Origin: Meconema thalassinum | Lineage: Eukaryota; Arthropoda; Insecta; Orthoptera; Tettigoniidae | Direction: 5' to 3' | Assembly (NCBI GenBank): GCA_946902985.2 | Contig: OX336388.2 | Location: 1,391,050,223-1,391,114,222 of the forward strand | Length of the DNA: 64,000 nt | Part shown: positions 34,961 to 46,660 of the stretch, one piece after another | Numbering within the stretch: the first letter of the stretch is position 1 | Layout of the letters: every line of letters starts with the position of its first letter | Program-made: the position numbers and the translations under genes | The notes under the pieces: model-generated | Seen by the model: only the letters and a program-made list of their open reading frames with translations | The model's database searches: none | What the model was told of the DNA's origin: nothing

Positions 34961-35665
34961 CTATCTTCTACTGTGAATTCGAAGTTTTTTTTTTTCGTTT
35001 CCATTCCCCCGGGATTGTTGTGTTCCCGATGGACCTGGTTCATTGGGCCTCTGCTCCAAAAACTGCAAGTTATCTTGGTGTCTTGCTTCCAAGTTCTTCC
35101 TCGTCTCCTTGTTGAACTCTTCATTGGACTGACGAGTATCCACATTCCCTCTGTTATTGTAGTTGTTTCTACGATAGTACCTTCTTTCCTGGTACCTTCC
35201 TTGGTTATCCCTTGGCCTTCTCCATCGAGTATTATATCGATTTCCACCATCCGGTCTCGCATAAGGCTTGTAACTATATCTGTTACTGTACTGATTCCAT
35301 CCTCTTTTATTGGACTCTTCCCTCGGCGTTTTCTCTTCTCGCCCCTCTCGAATCTCTCGAGGTGTTTGAGAATAATTATCAGCCATAACAGCGTACACAG
35401 CGTTGTTATTCTTTACTCCCTTCTGATGGAAGGATTGAGCGTTCGTATGATCCAGCTTCTGTAATACCTCGTCAAATTGCTCCATATTATAGATGTCAGC
35501 AGCGATCAAAGTCCTTTGGACGTCTGCTGGAAACTGACGTATCAATGCAGTAATTAATTCGTTATCTGGCATCGGCGGATCTAAATGTTGAAGTTTAGAA
35601 AGCTGTCCAGAAAAGTATGTAGAGTATCGAGTAGGTTGTGACGTCGAGAATCTCTTCGAATACAA
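34961..35665 (-). pseudogene. Gypsy B Gag, C-terminal part
   Basis: 234 codons. The end of the capsid-like domain (YSKRFSTSQPTRYSTYFSGQ...) is followed by an Arg/Asn/Tyr-rich RNA-binding region without zinc knuckles. It is split from the N-terminal Gag ORF by a 1-nt shift near 35712. It runs into an A11 tract on the sense strand (plus-strand T11 at about 34985-34995), after which the next coding block is in the +1 frame, as in Gypsy A unit 2. Confidence 0.85.
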
Positions 35666-35709
35666 TTCTGCTCTGACTTGCTGTTGGGTTTCCGGGGACC
35701 AAAACTTTT

Positions 35710-37131
35710 TTATAACCCACGGGAAAACTCCTCAAAAGTGGTAAGAGTGGTCCTAAATGCTCTAAACCAAAGAAGTGCAGGACCTTCCAAAAACTTCCCT
35801 ATCACTCGGATCTGTCTTTCTTTAGGGATCTTGGAATCTTTCAGGTAATCCCCTGCTTCTCTCAAAAATTCCACGGGTGTCACAGAATCTCGCCCTGAAA
35901 ATTTAGAAGGCTTATCCTCTACATTCTTGAATACAGTTATGGGGTTGGATTGAAATACTGTCCTGACCTCATCCTGTCTTTGACTATCCGTTTCTCTAGT
36001 TGCTCCTAGATTTATCTGTATCTGTTCCTTTCCCCTTACACTTGGCATTTTCAACAGATGGTCAGACTGTTTCTCGTCCTTGATTTGCGTTTTCATAGCC
36101 TCAAGTTCCTTCTGGTTTTCTTCTGCCATTTTCTTAATTGCTTCAGTTTCTTTACAATTCTCCTTAACATCAGTGGATATCTGGTTCATAACAGCCTCGT
36201 GACTTTTCAATGACCCTGTCATATCTGATATGTCCTTCTGAGTTGCTTGGATATCTTTGGAAATTACTTGAATATGGGATGACAAAGATTCCCTAATCTC
36301 CTTGATTCCTTCTTGGTTCTCCAGCTTGAGTGTGTCTTTAATTTCATTGACAACTGTGGTTTTAATTTCAGTTTGCAATTCATTAATCACACCTTCTCTT
36401 ATTTCTCCCATTACAAGTTCTTTGAATTGTTCTGTCAACCGTTGAACAACTAGAATTCCCATCTCATTACTCTCCTTCTTCACTCTGACTTCTAGGTTGA
36501 TCATGTCTTCACCAACTTTCCTAAGACCATGTTCTATCCTATCAGCTAAGCTTTGCGATCTAAGATCGGCATCGCGAAATTTATCGTCCTTTAAACTTGC
36601 GTTAGTGGCTAATGAAGTTTCGAGCTCATGTGTTTTTTCGCATAATTTGGACATTTTATTCTCAAGTGACATTTTCAAAATTTCAGAATTCTCTTTAAAT
36701 TTACTTTCCATAGAATTAAATTTACTATTTAAATTTTCTTTCAAGTTATCTTTTAACCTGCTCTCTAAAAAATCAGAATTTTCCTTGAGTTTATCCTCTA
36801 AACTTTCTTTCAAGTTATCTTTTAACCTGCTTTCTAACAAATCAGAACTATCTTTCAAGTTACCTTTTAAAGAATCAGAATTTTCTTTAAGTTTATTTTC
36901 TAAAGAATCAGAATTTTCTTTAAGTTTATTTTCTAAAGAATCAGAATTTTCTTTAAGTTTCTCATTTAAACTTTCTTTAAGTTTATTTTCTAAAGAATCA
37001 GAATTTTCTTTAAGTTTCTTTTCTAAAGCCTCAGTATTTTCTTTCATAATGGCTGCTACACGCAGTCCAGCCTCTTTTGAACTCTCTTCCAAACTCCCCA
37101 TCATCCTCATCATTTCTTCCATAATTTTCAA
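35710..37131 (-). pseudogene. Gypsy B Gag, N-terminal part
   Basis: 473 codons from MKIMEEMMRMMG. Residues about 30-150 consist of an 11-residue repeat (KLKENSDSLEN), followed by further coiled coil to about 370, then the start of the Gag capsid-like domain (FLREAGDYLKDSKIP, FLEGPALLWFRAF). It ends early at FSRGL because of a frameshift. The architecture matches Gypsy A Gag although the sequence differs. Confidence 0.88.
36850..37030. repeat. 33-bp coding tandem repeat in Gypsy B gag
   Basis: Repeated 33-bp unit (TTTATTTTCTAAAGAATCAG core on the plus strand) that encodes the 11-residue coiled-coil repeat. Related, more diverged units extend to about 36720. Confidence 0.85.
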
Positions 37132-37590
37132 TTATTATTCAAAACTTAGGGGTATACAATATTGGCAAACACAAGCTTATAACTAGAACAAGAAATATGA
37201 ATAGCTAATTGGAACACTCTAATAAAATGAGATTTGTCCTAATGTCGACGTGATGGAAAAACAAAATTCTCTACTTTTACGAATTACATTTACTACAATA
37301 ATACAAGAAAAATATGCAAGTTCTCAAATATCCTTCACCTGGATTCTAATAATGCGTATGTCCAGTCATCGAACGTTTACTACTGAATTTACTTGACGCC
37401 CTAATGGTTAAGCCATTATCAAAATTAATCAAACCCATTCTAATTATTAATCCAGTTAAATTTTTAATTTTCCCCACTAATTGGGTTTCCTACTAATTTA
37501 TTCATCCAAACCAGACATCTCTCAACTCCCAAAATATTTATAAAAATTATCACAATTTAAATCGGCATGCGATTGACCGTGTCTAAATCG
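37132..37590. other. Gypsy B untranslated leader
   Basis: Sense-strand leader of about 460 bp between the primer site and the gag start. A/T-rich, no ORF recognised. Confidence 0.6.
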
Positions 37591-37609
37591 GGAACCACGT
37601 TCGAAGCCA
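37591..37609 (-). other. Gypsy B primer-binding site (diverged)
   Basis: The plus strand reads GGAACCACGTTCGAAGCCA, 22 bp from the right LTR. It agrees with the tRNA-Lys type site of Gypsy A at the CCACGTT core and terminal GCCA but differs at about five of 18 positions. It is either decayed or matched to another tRNA. Confidence 0.6.
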
Positions 37610-37631
37610 TTTCTCTCTCTATCTTATTTTA

Positions 37632-40600
37632 TGTTCCCGTTTAGACCGGAGTCTGCACGACCACATATGCATTTTACCAATAATCAGTCAGCACGAGAGT
37701 CAAAATATCCCGGAGTGCCAGATGGGTTAAAGCAAATCGCAAAAACGACATCAAATGAAAAAAATGCTTTACTGATTTTTGGCTCAATGCAACAATAAGG
37801 ATAGAAGGAGATTCAATTGGGCGTAACACATCAAGTAAAATTATCTCATTTTATTTTGAATTTAAAATTGACTGCAAAAATGCTCAAAACAGCATCACTC
37901 ACGTGTGGCGACCCACACTCCTATTTACACAATATACAGAAATTTTCCAAACACATTTGACAATTATTTTTTGGAAACACAAGTCTGATTGTTAGTCCTG
38001 TAGACTGTGTTCCAAAATTATTTATAATTAATGATTAAATCCAGTTCAAATTTAATTGTCTCTACTGGAAATATCGTAGTTCACTGTTTGAATTTACACA
38101 TAATATTAACACTCGTAGAATAAATGTTCATAGAATTTTAACTTTTACTTATTTTTCCAGTTTCAAAAATATATATTGTCGAAAAATATTATTATCATTG
38201 AATCAACACAAATTATTTACACATATTAATAACATCTGAAAAGTATTTGACCTTGAGCATAGCATCGAAGAACTGTGCGAAGCACAACAAAAATTAATTG
38301 TTCCTCCGACATTAAACATTTCAAGAAGTGACTCGATTATGAACTTCCAAGTTCCTAACAAAATATATGATTTCTAAATCATCAACTTGATCAATAAATT
38401 GTTGAACCATTCAACTATTCAATTTTCCACTTGGAATCATCATTATGAAAAATATTTATATTCATGGCCATTTTTAGCAACTTTCACAACTTGCAATTCT
38501 TCGACAGAATGCGGAAATAAGAATTGTAGCTTCATGATAAATTCATTTAGTTCATGGCACTAGGATTGAAAATATCCTTCAAATTATTCGTGGTTAAAGA
38601 ATTATTTTTAATTGGCAGTGGCCCATTCTATTATTTGTGTAAGAACACAATATTACAACAACAACGGCAAAGGTCTTCCTCTGAAGAAGAATAAACTACT
38701 ATCATGACAAATCCGGGTTCTAGCAAAATCAAAGTCTAAATGGAATTCGTAAACAAGGTTGAAATAAGAACTGATGGTTTCAAGAAATAACCTTCGGGTC
38801 ATTCATACGACGAAATGTGTAGTTCCAATACTCCTTCTATAAACCTGAGCCATCGAACCTGCTATTTGATTGATGCTCGAAAAAACCTCTTCATTCCTGC
38901 GACTTAAACATGCGCACCTGGGAATGGCATTTCAACTACTCCACACACATAAATTTTCTTCCCAAAATTTATACAATAAATCAAGCCTCTGCTTGTTATC
39001 AACACTGGAAGATTAATAAACTTACAAGTTTATTTTATTTTACCATTCAGTTCAACCCGTGAATTTACCATACTTATGAAAATCTTTATTTCACTTTCGA
39101 GTGTATTTACGTCATGATTTTATATAAATACAAAAATATCCTATTTGATACAAATATCAATTGCTTCCCGTTTCATGCCTCTCCGTGTTATCTGAAAAAT
39201 ATACTTTGCTCATTGCCAATATCAACTGTTCAACCAGAACTGAAATGTTGGTTGAATGCGGGCTTGCGCTAACCACTCTCCTTCGGAAAATCTCCTGTTC
39301 CAGACTAGAAATGATTAAACTACTTCATAGGCTCTCACTCAATACATACGATTATTAGAAAATATAAGATCCAAACATTATTTAGAAAAATTATGAAAAT
39401 TATTATTATTATTAGTGGATTATTATTATTATTATTATTATTAGTTATATTATTTTAAATATATTTAATTATTATTTCATTATGTGAGAATCCACATGTT
39501 CGAATCTTCGAATATGGAAAAAATATATCCATTCCTCAACAGAAATAATTTAACTCAACCATTACATGGACGGTTTTCCGTGATATCCCTAAAATATGAA
39601 ATATTCAAATAAATGCTCGAAATGCTCGGTCATCGATCCTAAACTGTTCTGAGTGCTGAAAATACTCAGAATAACTCTAATATGTCTTGCGTAAATCATT
39701 GCAAGATTTAAATACGAAGAAAAATAAATGTGTTGGTCATCTGCAGAAAAATAGTTTGTTCCAATTAGCTAGGCATAATATAATTCAAATGTGGCTTACA
39801 TTTCTTGATGGTCTTGAAGCGTAGCGAACCTGGTTTGTACCAGATTTATCCGTAGACATGCCCTATCGAACAAGCACGTATAATCCTTGTATCGGCCGCC
39901 ATTATATACCCACAATCTGTCTAGTAAGACATAGTGGTAGTATCTCTTGACGTTTGAAGTAACTGTTGATTCATTTTAATATGGGCTTCTATCAAAGCCA
40001 TAACAGTTTGCTTAAATGGGGTCAGATCTAAGTGAGCTATTCTTAGATATGTCAGTTGTAACATAACTCACGGTAATCTTTTCAGCACAAGAAAACACTG
40101 ACAGTCTAACCAATCAACGGCTGTTCTGAAGATCGTTCCCTGGGCATGGCTTCTCACCATCTACCATGCGCGAAGCAACATGTAGTTTCCCTGCGTAGAC
40201 TAATGAACAACACCGTGATAGACTGGTCTTCAATGTACTGATAGATCGAAGTGGTTATTAAGTTACAAATATGAAAACTGACTAAAATGGATTTAAATAT
40301 CCAAGTATTAGGTTATTACTGGACTGTGACAAAGTACTAATTCTAGACAAAGTCTAGCATATGTCCATGTGAAAATAAAAATATTTCACCAGTGTCTGTA
40401 GAAAATAACTATCACCTTAGTGATCCTCCCTGCCGGAAACTTACTAAGTTCCACTCGTAGCGCAGCACTTTTGTGACTATCACAACTTTGAAAATAACTT
40501 CTGCGTAGATCCGGCAACCATGTGCCTTGGCTCAGCGTAGTAGCACCTTGCTAGGCAAGTGCTTGTGTTGAAGTGAGCTAATTATGCCTGCGCCAGCCGG

Positions 40601-40966
40601 CTTTTATTCAAAACTGCCAGGGTCACGCGTCATCACGCTGAAATCTGGAAATCCTCATATCTCTGGTATCCCTGGTCCGATTTACTTGATACTAAGTGCA
40701 TTCTCTTTCATTTGGCCGTGCCAGTAATCTGATCCAACTCTCAAGTCTCTACTCCATGGTTAACTATTTAATCAATAAATAGCCTCGACCTCTGCTATTA
40801 CTCGCTACGTCACTTGACATGCTAGTATCGGTATATTCTTTCCAATTCCTTCTCGAAGCAATGTAGCGCGATATTCAAATATCTCAACTTTCAAAAGCGG
40901 CTGTAGCCTTTCCCTTGATATCTAGGTGTCTGAATCTTGGAATACCCATTCCTCGAGTTGGGCACA
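37632..40966 (-). repeat. Gypsy B right LTR (5' LTR)
   Basis: 3,335 bp. Starts TGTTCCCG, a one-base change from the TGTGCCCG of the left LTR, and ends GGGCACA followed by the GTAC duplication. Confidence 0.94.
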
Positions 40967-41077
40967 GTACCACTATTATTTTGAGAAATTTTTATATAAT
41001 TTTCCCCTCTATCTATACCTAGGGCCGGTTCATTTATAAGTGGCGTGAAGAGCCAAGACATTGCTATTACTTTTGTT

Positions 41078-41220
41078 CGTCTGAGGACGGAAGTTATTAT
41101 ATTTGGTGTGTCGAAGACACAAGTTTATCATTACATTTTGTGTGTCGAGGACACAGGTTACTTTACATTTTGCGCGTCTAAGGACGTAGACACTTATACT
41201 TTTGCGTGTCATGAGGACAC
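41078..41220. repeat. Five short palindromes at about 32-bp spacing
   Basis: Imperfect palindromes of the form GTGTCGAGGACAC or CGTCTGAGGACG lie at 41078, 41108, 41142, 41175 and 41206. The intervening sequence is also partly repeated (about 33-bp period), and an open frame on the plus strand reads them as 11-residue repeats. They lie inside the solo-LTR candidate. Confidence 0.7.
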
Positions 41221-43161
41221 AGAAATTATTAATAAATGTGTTAAATTCAGTGATAGATAGTCACAGTACTATATTTTGTAGGGGCAGTATCATCGATAAT
41301 TCGCCAACAGACTGTTCCGGGGAAATTAGTACCTGAAACGGCGAATTTAGTAGTCAGATATCGAGTGTATAATAATCTAACTTTTTGAATCAGCACGAGA
41401 GATGACATCGCTTACCATGGAAGAAGTTTGGAACTATCAACACTCCGTCCAGATGGTTGAGATGAGCTAAGAAGCATTCAGTTGGGAGATGGCAGCTGAT
41501 GTCCTTTGACGGGTGACTGGCCGAGGATGAGTACAAAATAATATTCTTATTATCTGATAAATTAACTTATGGTATATGGGACATATTTTGTTTTGTAAAT
41601 ATTTTGCTAGTGTGATTAACGTAGTATATTAAGTTTTGGTCTGACACACCTTTTGCATGAAATCAGCTCGCATAAATGTTATTAGTAGAAGGTTCTTGTT
41701 TGTTTGTTGTTTTAACTAACGTAGCTATGTGGACGACCGTGTTTGCATATGTTACGCAATGCAGTTAAAAACGTCTCTCGGAGATATGTTGTGTTTCAGA
41801 AGTAGGACTTAATTAATATAATTATACAGTAGATTGGAGGGTAATTAATTTTTTTTAAGGTTTGTTATTGATCAGATTCAGTGAGATTATTGCCTTTGGA
41901 GCAATGTGATTTGTGACGAAGAGCAGTCAGCTCTATCGTAGGTTTTTAATATTTTTTAATTGTTTGTGAGCATCTATTCAGCCGACCTGTGTGAAAAACG
42001 TCATGTCATTCCCAGAAGTGTGAGTGTGTGTATTTTGTGGTCATTACAAGCGGGAATTTCAGCGTAGACTGATTTCTGTCAGCTTGATGCCAAGTCCAGA
42101 TTGTTACCTTGCGAGGGCAATTGTGGCTATTTTGATTAATGTCTGACCATATGTTTAGGTGGTTGAGATTTGTTGCTGTTGATTATTTGAGATAACGGCA
42201 CAGCTGGTCAGTTATTTTTACACACTGGAGTTTGGGCAATGACAAGTATTGAGGAAGGGGGAGCTGTTTCACAAGGCGGACTGAAGGTTGCAAGCGAGGT
42301 CATTAGTGGGGAGTGTTGGTTGGCTCCATAATTACTTGAAATACAGAATTAAGAACTGATCAATGGTAAAAATTGTTTAAATAAATGGGAGTTGCCTACG
42401 AATCAGTATAATCTCCGAAGCGTTAGCTTAACGTGCATTTTTTGTTCATATAAAGTAATCTCAGCCGGTCAGGTTTTTGTTGTTGTTGGTTTTAGTCCAT
42501 GTTTATATTCCATATCAGTGACCCGTGAAGTCACATGCGATGCTGTCTTTTCCCTGTTTGTGTATTGAGCAATTGGCCGGAGTTGGCAGCTCATTTTGTC
42601 AAGTGCGTCATCGCGCTAATGGAGGGTCTCGAGGGAGATTCCTGTAAATAGTAGATTTTTTGTGTGTGTGTCAGCATTACATTTTTAAGGGTTTTTATTA
42701 GTGTCATGTCCCATATCCGTAAACGTTGATTTACGAGATGATTGTTCGTAAGCATCGTGGCTGTTACCCGTTGTAAACGAACAGTCATTCAAGTACTCAT
42801 TCCTCGTAGTTAGCCATTACGCGTACATAAAATCCAAATGCAAGTTAGTGGAACTAGGAGCCACATTTTTATAAAGGGGGAGATCCGTCTGACTCCTCAA
42901 CATTGATAGATATTCCTGTCAGGGAAAAATTCAGGGAGGATTTTTATTATTGTTGTTTATATTCTTTTTATGCACTATTAGTCATTAAATCATGTTATTA
43001 TTTTACGTCTTGTCACCTTTCTTTCTTAATTATAGTTTTAATCCTATGACCCTTACCTCAGTAGAGCATGTTGTTTGGCGAACGTAAACATCACACTAAG
43101 AACTGAGCGCGACCCCTTGATCAAGATTCTTGCATTAAACACTGCTATTCTGAAGGGTTCA
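41221..43161. other. Rest of the solo-LTR candidate
   Basis: About 1.9 kb without a recognisable coding sequence. It ends at AAGGGTTCA followed by ATATATATA. Confidence 0.4.
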
Positions 43162-43262
43162 ATATATATAACCTGTTTGATTTTTGTTTGTTTGTTTGTT
43201 TGTTTATGACATGCATATACCACTTGGAATTGATATACTTAGGGTGGTTTGTTTCTTTTTAG

Positions 43263-43360
43263 ATATTTGGAAAAAGCTTCTCTGCTATAGCCCCTACAGC
43301 TGAAAACTAAGTGGCTGTAGAGTGGGACCATTGTCAAGCAGTCTACAGCTGAAAACTCAG
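43263..43360 (+). other. Candidate Polinton exon b
   Basis: 98 nt between an acceptor (TTTCTTTTTAG) and a donor (CTCAG|GTGAGA). Its second half is clearly homologous to the 99-nt minus-strand exon at 61184-61282 (shared TAGAGTG..CCATTG.CAA and AAAACTCAG). A TAA and an internal CTACAGCTGAAAACT duplication suggest decay. Confidence 0.5.
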
Positions 43361-43541
43361 GTGAGAGTTTTCTTTCAAAATAATGTCGTTTACTGCTGCT
43401 AATATGTTTAATTGGGAACCCTTAAACAGTTATTTTAAATCGCGTGTGTGCTCTGGTCACGTGGCTAATGTTAGGGAAAATGTAATCCCAAAATAATTTT
43501 AGCATCTTGTTTTGAAAATTTTAAAAATGAAATTTTTACAG

Positions 43542-43582
43542 CGCAAGGGATGCAGACAGCTTTAAAGGTCAATACAGAACTG
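43542..43582 (+). other. Candidate Polinton exon c
   Basis: 41 nt between AATTTTTACAG and ACTG|GTGAGT, in line with the exons before it and the polymerase exon at 43646 (acceptor TATATTTGCAG). Supported only by splice consensus and position. Confidence 0.35.
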
Positions 43583-43645
43583 GTGAGTGATTTTGTATAT
43601 AAAAAAGAAGGACGTAGAGCATAAAGAAACATTTTATATTTGCAG

Positions 43646-46262
43646 TAGAATGCAAGAGCTTTTCATTGCCCATAATCTGAAAGAGTGGTATGAATCCTAT
43701 GTGATCAATGCCTTGCTTGCTAAATTTGATTAACTGCAACAAGGACCCACTGGTCTTGCGTTAGACAAAATCCATTACCTGCAAATTAACATTTGTCAAT
43801 TCAACCCGTGCAATGCTTAGTCCAGTCATATTCTTTTACCACATGCAATAACATTGAAAAAGGCAGTGGTAAATATTAAAAATTTGGATGATAAATGCTT
43901 TCTGTGGTCTGAGGCCGCATATTTGCAGCCAGTAGAATATCATGTCGACAGACCAGGAATATACAAGATCAAGTTTGATGAATTAAGACAAAATTTAAAT
44001 TTTACTCATGTATCGTTCCCTATGGACTTAACCGAGATCCATATGTTTGAACAAGATAACCAGGACTCTTCGTTCATGGTGTATGGCCTTAATGGTAATG
44101 ACATTGTGGGTCCTGTTTATGCCACGAAACAACCAAACCAACACCACATTCATCTTTTATATTTATCTGTAGGAGAGGTACATCACTATTGCCTGATTAA
44201 GCATTTGAGCAGACTGCTAAGTAGTCAAGTGCCGAAACATGTGTGTGCAAAACATATTTGTGATCGCTGTCTGCAATATTTTATAACCCCTACGCTCTTA
44301 GAGCGACATAGGGTAGATTGTGTATCTCAGGAAGCGGTGAAATCGGTATTGCCACAAGGGGACAATGCTGTGTGAAAATTTAAGAACATTCATAAGCGTG
44401 ATACTGTTCCCTATGTGTTGTATGCAGATTTTGAAGCTCTTACCACACCCATGGCGGGATGTAAACCAGATCCCTCTATCAGCTCAACCACACCCATTCA
44501 AAAACATGAACCCTTTGATAAGATTTAACGTGGTGTGTACCTATGACCCCACAAAATCCTATTATGAATCCCGTAAGGGACCAGATTGTGCGAAATGGTT
44601 TTTGGACCAACTTGTTAAGTTGGCGGATCATGCACAACAGTTACTGGACAACCCAGTACCCTTGAGCCTAACTCAAGAACAGCAGCAGCTGTATCAGCAT
44701 GCCACTACATGCCATATTTGTAAAAAGCCACTGGTCAGTGCTGATGACACCGTTTGTGATCACTCGCACTTTACAGGAGAGTTTTGGGGAGCTGCCCACA
44801 AAAAGTGTAATGTGAATTACCCCGCTCCTCGATTTATCAGTGTGTTTTTTTACAATCTGGCAAATTATGATATTCAGATTTTGATTCGTGAATTGGGTCA
44901 CGTCAGCAAGGGGTCGTTTTCAATTATCCTCCAAAACCATGAACGTTTTACAGCCTTGACATGGCGGTTGGGCGAATTTTGCATTCGATTTTTGGATTCA
45001 TTCAAGTCTAAGGCATCCTCGCTAGACAGCCTCTTCAACGGCTTGGATGAGAAGGAATTTAAATACACCAGAATGCATTTTGAAAATCGTGAGCATTTTA
45101 AATTGTGCATTCGGAAAGGTATTTTTTCCTATGATTTCTGTAACAGCTGGGGCATGTTAAAGCAGAAAACTCTCCCACCACAAGAGAAATTTTACTCAAA
45201 GCCTACACGCTGTATCGTTTCCGATCAAGACTATGCACATGCATGGCAAGTTTGGCGAGTGTTTGATATCAAGACGCTAGGTGAATATGCGATGCATTAC
45301 CTAAAACTTGATGTATTGCTGCTCACAGATGTGTTAGAAAAATTCCGTGAGTTATGTCAACACACTTATGGCCTTTACCCTGCTCACTAATATACAAGTC
45401 CAGGCCTGTCGTTTGATGCAGCTTTAAAATGCACACAAGTGGAATTGGAGACATGGTCTTATTTTTCTTTTTTTATTTGAAAAGGGCATTCGTGGCGACT
45501 TTGTATCGCTTAACCTGCGCCAGAAGCAAATAATTCCTACATGCCCTGTTATTCACAAGACAAACCAGAATCGTACTTAATGTACTATGAAGTGAATAAT
45601 TTGTATGGTTATGCCATGAGTCAGCCATTACCCTATTGGGATTTTTCTTGCTGACAGAGAAACAAGTGTTACAATTTGATATGAACACGGCCAGCCAAGA
45701 AACAGACCGTGGATATGTGTTAGAAGTGGATGTTGAATATCCCTCATCCTTGTACTGTATAATGAACATGCTGATTTTCCATTCTTCCTAGAGCGAATGG
45801 TCCCCCCAAACAGTAAAAAGAAAATTGAAAAACTCATGGGCTCACTTTACAACAAAAATCGGTATGTGCTAAATATCCAAATGTTGGTGCAATGCCTAGC
45901 CCAAGGCTTTATGTTAAAGAAAATCCACAGCGGTATTTCTTTTGCACAAAAAGCATGGCTCAAGCCATACATGCAACTCAACACAGAGCATCCACAAATG
46001 GCAACACAACAGATTGAAATTATTATTTTTAAATTGATGAACAACTGTGATGGCAAGTCCACGGAAAATATCCGCAAATACCGTGACATTAAATTAGTCA
46101 ATGACTGGGAAGGACGTTATGGTGCCCGGCGGTACATTCCCAAGCCAAATTTCAAATCAATCAAAATTATTGATGATAATTTGGCCACTATTGAAATGAG
46201 TAGGACCAGTGTGACCATGGTTAAGCCCATTTATTTGGGTCAAATCATTTTAGACTTTTTGT
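43646..46262 (+). pseudogene. Polinton protein-primed DNA polymerase B (pPolB), broken
   Basis: The pieces follow the order of Polinton family B polymerases. First is an N-terminal region (43650-44372) with a C-x2-C...H zinc-finger-like segment (HICDRCL near 44260). The ExoI block YADFEALTTP (44421) follows, after an in-frame TGA at 44373. A Cys/His segment CHICKK...CDHSHFTGEF (about 44710), a YDIQ-type exonuclease region and LDVLLLTDVLEKFRELC follow in another frame. The motif A region is at about 45590-45620 and the motif B region (KLMNNCDGKSTENIRKY) at about 46035. At least three frameshifts and several stops are visible. In motif A the usual Asp appears as Glu (YEVNNLYG). The gene stops at about 46260, before motif C. 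It once replicated the element. Confidence 0.9.
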
Positions 46263-46307
46263 TTTTAGTAACTTTAATAAGTAATAGCAATTTTTTGTAA
46301 TGGTAAA

Positions 46308-46457
46308 ATGTTAAATGGTAAGCTAAAAGTTATTTGGGATGAGTGTGCATGTCAAGGATGTTCTTTGGGGATAAATAGCGTGGTTGTATTTGTTTCCAAA
46401 GACAAGTATGGTTGTGTGAATGTCATGCCGTCATTATTATGTAATGGATCCACATAA
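46308..46457 (+). CDS. Small Cys-rich ORF, unidentified
   Basis: 49 codons from ATG, with WDECACQGC near the N-terminus and two more Cys later, ending LLCNGST. It lies between the polymerase remnant and the FLYWCH remnant on the same strand. It may be a zinc-binding microprotein or a leftover of a longer gene. Nothing else supports expression. Confidence 0.25.
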   Translation: MLNGKLKVIWDECACQGCSLGINSVVVFVSKDKYGCVNVMPSLLCNGST

Positions 46458-46629
46458 CCGCTTAAACTACTTATTAACAGTACATGTGATATGTTCTACC
46501 ATTTTGCTATCACTTTACTCTCACTTTTGCTGTCACTTCAAACTGTACATATTAAATATAAAAGCCAACGCTAAATGATTCTATTACCAGAACAGTTATA
46601 ACCTTTGTAGTGTGCAAATCATACTAACA

Positions 46630-46660
46630 GGTTAGTTGTAGCAACTTACTACAACTAACC
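46630..46660. repeat. Perfect 12-bp hairpin
   Basis: GGTTAGTTGTAG, a 7-nt loop CAACTTA, then CTACAACTAACC. It lies directly before the FLYWCH remnant. Confidence 0.85.

Larger units (their letters stand above)
30810..40966 (-). mobile_element. Gypsy B: internally deleted Ty3/gypsy retrotransposon
   Basis: Two 3,335-bp LTRs of equal length (TGTGCCC...GGGCACA) are flanked by a perfect 4-bp duplication GTAC (30806-30809 and 40967-40970). The 3.5-kb interior codes, on the minus strand, for Gag, protease and the last residues of integrase. RT, RNase H and nearly all of integrase are missing. Gag has the same plan as Gypsy A. It must have depended on another element's enzymes. Confidence 0.93.
30246..43161. 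mobile_element. Candidate solo LTR, interrupted by Gypsy B
   Basis: The segment starts TGAACCCTT and ends AAGGGTTCA, the same termini as Gypsy A LTRs, and is flanked on both sides by ATATAT. Removing Gypsy B and its duplication leaves about 2.76 kb, close to the Gypsy A LTR length. The interior does not resemble the Gypsy A LTR, so it would be a different family with the same ends and target preference. No protein-coding segment was recognised in it. The AT-rich flanks make the target duplication uncertain. Confidence 0.45.

Noticed and set aside
41078..41220. CRISPR-like array (regular short repeats with spacers)
   Set aside because: The repeats are short and imperfect, the spacers are also repeated, and the sequence lies within an LTR in eukaryotic DNA.
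30246..43161. DNA transposon with TGAACCCTT/AAGGGTTCA inverted ends and 8-bp ATATATAT duplication
   Set aside because: No transposase and only 9 bp of inverted repeat. The same ends on Gypsy A LTRs favour a solo LTR, and the flanks are a TA microsatellite that mimics any duplication length. Not fully excluded.
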